Below, piece after piece: positions 12,672-15,346 of a DNA stretch of 15,346 bases (positions are counted from its first letter, which is position 1; every line of letters begins with the position of its first letter). Below the pieces are notes generated by a model. The model was not told the DNA's origin. It made no database searches and saw only the letters and a list, made by a program, of their open reading frames with translations. The DNA lies in NCBI GenBank assembly GCA_013204125.1, contig JABMOP010000143.1, forward strand, positions 1 to 15,346, written 5' to 3'. Position numbers and translations under genes: made by a program. The DNA comes from Rhodospirillales bacterium (lineage in GTDB: Bacteria > Pseudomonadota > Alphaproteobacteria > Rhodospirillales > UBA2165).

Positions 12672-14329
12672 AAAAACCTCTGCGCATCTTCAAGATCGGA
12701 TGGGTTGTCCACATCCAGCCAGTGGCCGGTAATATAAAGAACTTGAACGTCGACATCGCCATCAACCAATTTATTGAACACATCTGACATGTTCGAAGCG
12801 TCCAACGATCCAGCGTCCTTTAAGTTCGCTAGGGTGGCGCGCAAGGCTTCGGATCCCTTTTCAGAAAACCGTGCCAACCCGATCCATTCGCCGTTGATTT
12901 CTTCGGCCGTCAAATCATGGCTGATGCGTTCCAATTTCACAGGTGTGCCTTGCACGAATCCCGGATGGAATTCATCGGAGCATTTGACCAGATCGCGGAT
13001 TCTTGATTGGGGGTTGGAATCTCGTTCCTGCCACAATGCATCAACGACCAAGGTGACATCGGCAGCGGCCTCGGCGAGCATTTCTAAAATGTAATGGCGG
13101 AACAGGATATCGCCATAGGCAACGATGCAATCGCCTTCCAAATAGGTTTCGGCGGCCGCAAGCGTTGCCGCTTCGCCGGTTTCGCCATGACGATCATTAT
13201 CGATGTAATCCAGCGACGGCAAATTGACTTTGTCTTTCTCGAACCCCCGGACAACGATGATTTTTCGAATTTTTTCCTGATTAAGCGTCGTCACCAAGCG
13301 GCGGAGCAACGGCTGGCCCCTAATTTCAATCATGCATTTGGGAAGGTGTTCGGTAAGACCGCCCAATTCTTCTCCGCGCGAAGCCGCGAGAATAATGGCG
13401 CGCGTCTCGCTGGAAGTTATCGGCAGATACCGTTTTTCCGCTTCCGCCAGTTCGTCGTTCTCGGCGAGGTTAAAAATATCCTGAACGCTTGCGACCTGGT
13501 CTTCGACGCCCATAAGGTTCTGATCGCGCATAATGCGCCGCGATGTTTCGCGCATGGCGGCGATACTGGCGCGGATGTTGTGGTTGGCCCAAATGATAAC
13601 CGAGGTGCCGGCTTTTTCAAATTCTTCGGTGGGCGTCGAATAATATGTGGTCGGTACGATCACAACCGGGCAGCGATTTTTCCATTCTTTGAGAAATGTC
13701 AGGATTTCATCCGCGTCGCGGCGCTTGGAATGGATCAATATGCCGTCGGCGCCGGCCGCGTGATAGGCTTCCGCCCGCTTTATGGCTTCTTCCATTCCCC
13801 AGCCGGATATCAGAGCCTCGACGCGGGCGATAATGCAAAAATCATCGTCCGATTGGCTATCCTTGCCAGCCTTGATCTTGCCGCAAAACTCATCGATATC
13901 GGCAAGGGGCTGACCTTCACCAATGAAGGAATTTGTTTTTGGAAAGAGCTTGTCTTCAATGCATATCCCGCCAATTTGGCGCTGACACAATTTTTGCACC
14001 GCCCGGCGCATATTGTTGAAATTTCCATAGCCTGTATCGCCGTCCACCAATATCGGGATCGACGTCGCATCGGACATGAATTCCAAGACTTCAAGCACCT
14101 GCGTCCAAGATGCTTCGTTGCTATCGCGAACGCCCAATGCGGCTGACATGGATAGCCCGGAAGCCCATATGCCTTTGAACCCGGCTTCTTCGACGATTTT
14201 TGCCGATATTCCGTCATGGGCCTCCATTAGGAATGCCAAATCACCGGAATTCAATATTTCCCGCATAAGCGAAAACTTGCTGGTGCCTGAGAAAATGTCG
14301 GGGCTCGCCGGTTTTGGTGCTGCGTTCAT
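12668..14329 (-). CDS. pepM: Phosphoenolpyruvate mutase fused to a nucleotidyltransferase
   Basis: The 553-residue bifunctional protein has a PEP mutase at about 22-300 and a nucleotidyltransferase at about 308-553. The mutase, which forms the C-P bond by converting PEP to phosphonopyruvate, shows Asp69 in GVRDSNEAS, Asp96/Asp98 in VDGDTGYG, and the diagnostic EDK-x5-NS signature (Glu125, Asp126, Lys127, Asn133, Ser134), which separates it from isocitrate-lyase relatives. The second domain has AIILAASRGEELGGLTEHLP (311-330), Lys331, Asp407 in AYGDIL and a WLDVD metal site (Asp539, Asp541), as in LicC/sugar-phosphate nucleotidyltransferases. Nucleotidyl activation of the phosphonate, such as CMP-AEP as known for PntC, is inferred. 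The nucleotide-binding loop departs from the usual LAAG-x-G-x-RL: Gly is Ser and the usual Arg is Glu. The N-terminal 21 residues are an extension. The gene is coupled to ppd by ATGA and is divergent from the dioxygenase gene. Confidence 0.93.
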   Translation of the reverse strand: MNAAPKPASPDIFSGTSKFSLMREILNSGDLAFLMEAHDGISAKIVEEAGFKGIWASGLSMSAALGVRDSNEASWTQVLEVLEFMSDATSIPILVDGDTGYGNFNNMRRAVQKLCQRQIGGICIEDKLFPKTNSFIGEGQPLADIDEFCGKIKAGKDSQSDDDFCIIARVEALISGWGMEEAIKRAEAYHAAGADGILIHSKRRDADEILTFLKEWKNRCPVVIVPTTYYSTPTEEFEKAGTSVIIWANHNIRASIAAMRETSRRIMRDQNLMGVEDQVASVQDIFNLAENDELAEAEKRYLPITSSETRAIILAASRGEELGGLTEHLPKCMIEIRGQPLLRRLVTTLNQEKIRKIIVVRGFEKDKVNLPSLDYIDNDRHGETGEAATLAAAETYLEGDCIVAYGDILFRHYILEMLAEAAADVTLVVDALWQERDSNPQSRIRDLVKCSDEFHPGFVQGTPVKLERISHDLTAEEINGEWIGLARFSEKGSEALRATLANLKDAGSLDASNMSDVFNKLVDGDVDVQVLYITGHWLDVDNPSDLEDAQRFL

Positions 14330-14365
14330 GATGATTGGTACTCGAAAGGTATTTACGTTACCGAC

Positions 14366-14394
14366 AATCTAGCGCCAGTTTACCCTCTATTCAA
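14366..14394 (-). promoter_or_regulatory. Candidate promoter for pepM-ppd
   Basis: On the minus strand TTGAAT and TAGATT (each four of six consensus bases) are separated by exactly 17 bases, placing a start about 28 bases before the pepM ATG. The position and geometry are good but the hexamers are imperfect. Confidence 0.35.
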
Positions 14395-14427
14395 AGAAAT
14401 GATCGAATAAAATGGGGATCGGACACG

Positions 14428-14456
14428 TTTTCAGCAGGGAAATATTGGCCTATAAT
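14428..14456 (+). promoter_or_regulatory. Candidate promoter for the dioxygenase gene
   Basis: TTTTCA (four of six) and a perfect TATAAT are separated by 17 bases, 36 bases upstream of the dioxygenase ATG, which itself has AGGA nine bases before it. This is the best-looking sigma-70-type promoter in the window and lies back to back with the pepM candidate. Confidence 0.5.
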
Positions 14457-14492
14457 CCACCTTTATAAAAGTTGCAGTAAGGAATTACGACC

Positions 14493-15251
14493 ATGTTATC
14501 AGCACCGTTCCTGACCGACCAAGAGATCAAGGCTTTCGCAAACGATGGTTATGTCGTCGGCAGCCACTGTTTTAGCGAAGGAGACGCGGCGGCGATCCAG
14601 AATTGGACCAAGGAATTGGCCGAACGTCCTGAAGTGCCCGGTGAACACTGGGTCTATCACGAAGATAGTAAATTAGAAGGCGGTGTCCAGCTTATCAACC
14701 GGATTGAAAACATGACCCCGTTTCACGATGGGTTTGCCCAATTGGCTAAGATGCTGACACCGGCGGTATCGCAGTTATTGGGGGAAGAAGCAGTCCTGTT
14801 TAAAGATAAGATCAATTTCAAAATGTCAGGCGGGGAAGGGTTCGAGCCCCATCAAGATTCTCAAGCCGGTTGGGAAACGTATGCAAAATTTTTCATCAGC
14901 GTGATGGTTTGTATTGATGAAGCGACTTTGGAGAACGGATGCCTCCAAATGGCCAAAAGGAGTGAAATGGGATTGGTCGGAGCCGAGTGGGAACCGTTAA
15001 GCGAAGATCAAACAGCCCGTATGGAGTTTGTGTCTTGCGAGACTAAACCCGGCAATATTGTATATTTCGATTGCTATACGCCCCATATGTCGAAGCCCAA
15101 TTTGTCCAACAAAATGCGGCGTTTGTATTTCGCAACCTTCAACAAAAAATCAGAAGGCGACCATTTGGCGACCTACTATGCGGATAAGCACAAAAACTAC
15201 CCGCCCGATATCGAGCGCGAAACCGGCAAAGATTACGTCTTTCGGGTCTAA
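14493..15251 (+). CDS. PhyH-family Fe(II)/2-oxoglutarate dioxygenase, PhnY*-like (putative AEP hydroxylase)
   Basis: The 252-residue cytoplasmic protein belongs to the phytanoyl-CoA dioxygenase superfamily. The iron triad is visible as His120 and Asp122 in EPHQDSQAGW and His198 in YTPHMSKPN, with Arg209/Arg210 in the expected 2-oxoglutarate-contact position. The C-terminal YYADKHKNYPPDIERETG resembles the end of PhnY*, which hydroxylates 2-aminoethylphosphonate at C1 to 2-amino-1-hydroxyethylphosphonate. In degradation PhnY* is paired with PhnZ; no PhnZ gene is present here, while AEP synthesis genes are adjacent. Hydroxylation of an AEP headgroup or its precursor is therefore the better inference. 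It has its own good promoter and Shine-Dalgarno and is divergent from pepM. Its stop overlaps that of the converging nucleotidyltransferase gene by four bases. Other substrates, such as an N-methylated AEP, remain possible. Confidence 0.85.
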   Translation: MLSAPFLTDQEIKAFANDGYVVGSHCFSEGDAAAIQNWTKELAERPEVPGEHWVYHEDSKLEGGVQLINRIENMTPFHDGFAQLAKMLTPAVSQLLGEEAVLFKDKINFKMSGGEGFEPHQDSQAGWETYAKFFISVMVCIDEATLENGCLQMAKRSEMGLVGAEWEPLSEDQTARMEFVSCETKPGNIVYFDCYTPHMSKPNLSNKMRRLYFATFNKKSEGDHLATYYADKHKNYPPDIERETGKDYVFRV

Positions 15252-15346
15252 CGGAAAGCCTTTATCGCAGGCAATATCTCTTGTTCGGCGCGTATCGCGT
15301 CTTCAGGAAAGTCTATTTCTATCCAGGGAATGCCGGTTACATCGGC
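15248..15346 (-). CDS. Nucleotidyltransferase C-terminus (5' portion outside window)
   Basis: A minus-strand frame is open from the right edge to a TAG at 15248, giving 32 residues that end TGIPWIEIDFPEDAIRAEQE followed by ILPAIKAFR. The W-I-E-I-D-F-P-E-D pattern is the C-terminal metal-binding signature of LicC/sugar-phosphate nucleotidyltransferases, comparable to GHWLDVDNPSDLEDA in the PEP mutase fusion. It would be a second nucleotidyltransferase at this locus. It overlaps the dioxygenase stop by four bases (convergent). Too little is visible to name the substrate; a second activated headgroup, or an alcohol phosphate for one of the three CDP-alcohol phosphatidyltransferases, is possible. 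Confidence 0.7.
   Translation of the reverse strand, partial: ADVTGIPWIEIDFPEDAIRAEQEILPAIKAFR

Noticed and set aside
13094..14146. 350-codon open frame on the plus strand antisense to pepM
   Set aside because: The opposite strand encodes PEP mutase with catalytic signatures; the plus frame has no Shine-Dalgarno or known motif.
1..15346. CRISPR arrays, tRNA/rRNA genes, insertion sequences, integrase or attachment sites
   Set aside because: No regularly spaced repeats, cloverleaf-like sequences, transposase motifs or flanking direct repeats were seen on reading both strands.

Overview
The window looks like part of a chromosome from a Gram-negative proteobacterium, most likely an alphaproteobacterium. 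This is inferred from the MlaC/HpnM-, HpnL- and HpnN-like envelope lipid-trafficking genes, tight coding density and mixed base composition; no rRNA or other taxonomic marker is present. No tRNA, rRNA, CRISPR array, insertion sequence or phage gene was seen, and no gap exceeds 300 bases.

Left region (1-3636). The 5' end cuts into the large subunit of a molybdopterin oxidoreductase of the pyrogallol transhydroxylase/resorcinol hydroxylase type. It is followed directly by its iron-sulfur small subunit, which has lost four of the twelve cluster cysteines expected for the family. A convergent msrA closes this part; a 16-bp tandem duplication sits across the msrA stop codon.

Central region (3900-10308). 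This part carries a lipid-transport and lipid-headgroup set: an MlaC/HpnM-type periplasmic lipid carrier; a minus-strand operon running hpnN-like RND exporter > CDP-alcohol phosphatidyltransferase > HpnL-like integral membrane protein; and two further, mutually paralogous CDP-alcohol phosphatidyltransferases arranged tail to tail with one base between their stop codons. One of the pair lacks the last aspartate of the catalytic motif. The other appears to start at a rare ATT codon.

Right region (10404-15346). This is a 2-aminoethylphosphonate (AEP) biosynthesis set: AEP transaminase (plus strand), phosphonopyruvate decarboxylase and PEP mutase fused to a nucleotidyltransferase (minus strand, coupled by an ATGA overlap), a PhnY*-like Fe(II)/2-oxoglutarate dioxygenase (plus strand), and the C-terminal end of a second nucleotidyltransferase entering from the right edge.

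Read together, the genes suggest a pathway from PEP to phosphonopyruvate, phosphonoacetaldehyde, AEP (possibly hydroxylated at C1) and a CMP-activated phosphonate. A CDP-alcohol phosphatidyltransferase would then move the headgroup onto a lipid, and the HpnL/HpnM/HpnN-like proteins would move that lipid through the envelope. The individual enzymes are recognisable. The assembly into a phosphonolipid synthesis-and-export locus is inference from gene content, and it is the most interesting hypothesis in the window.
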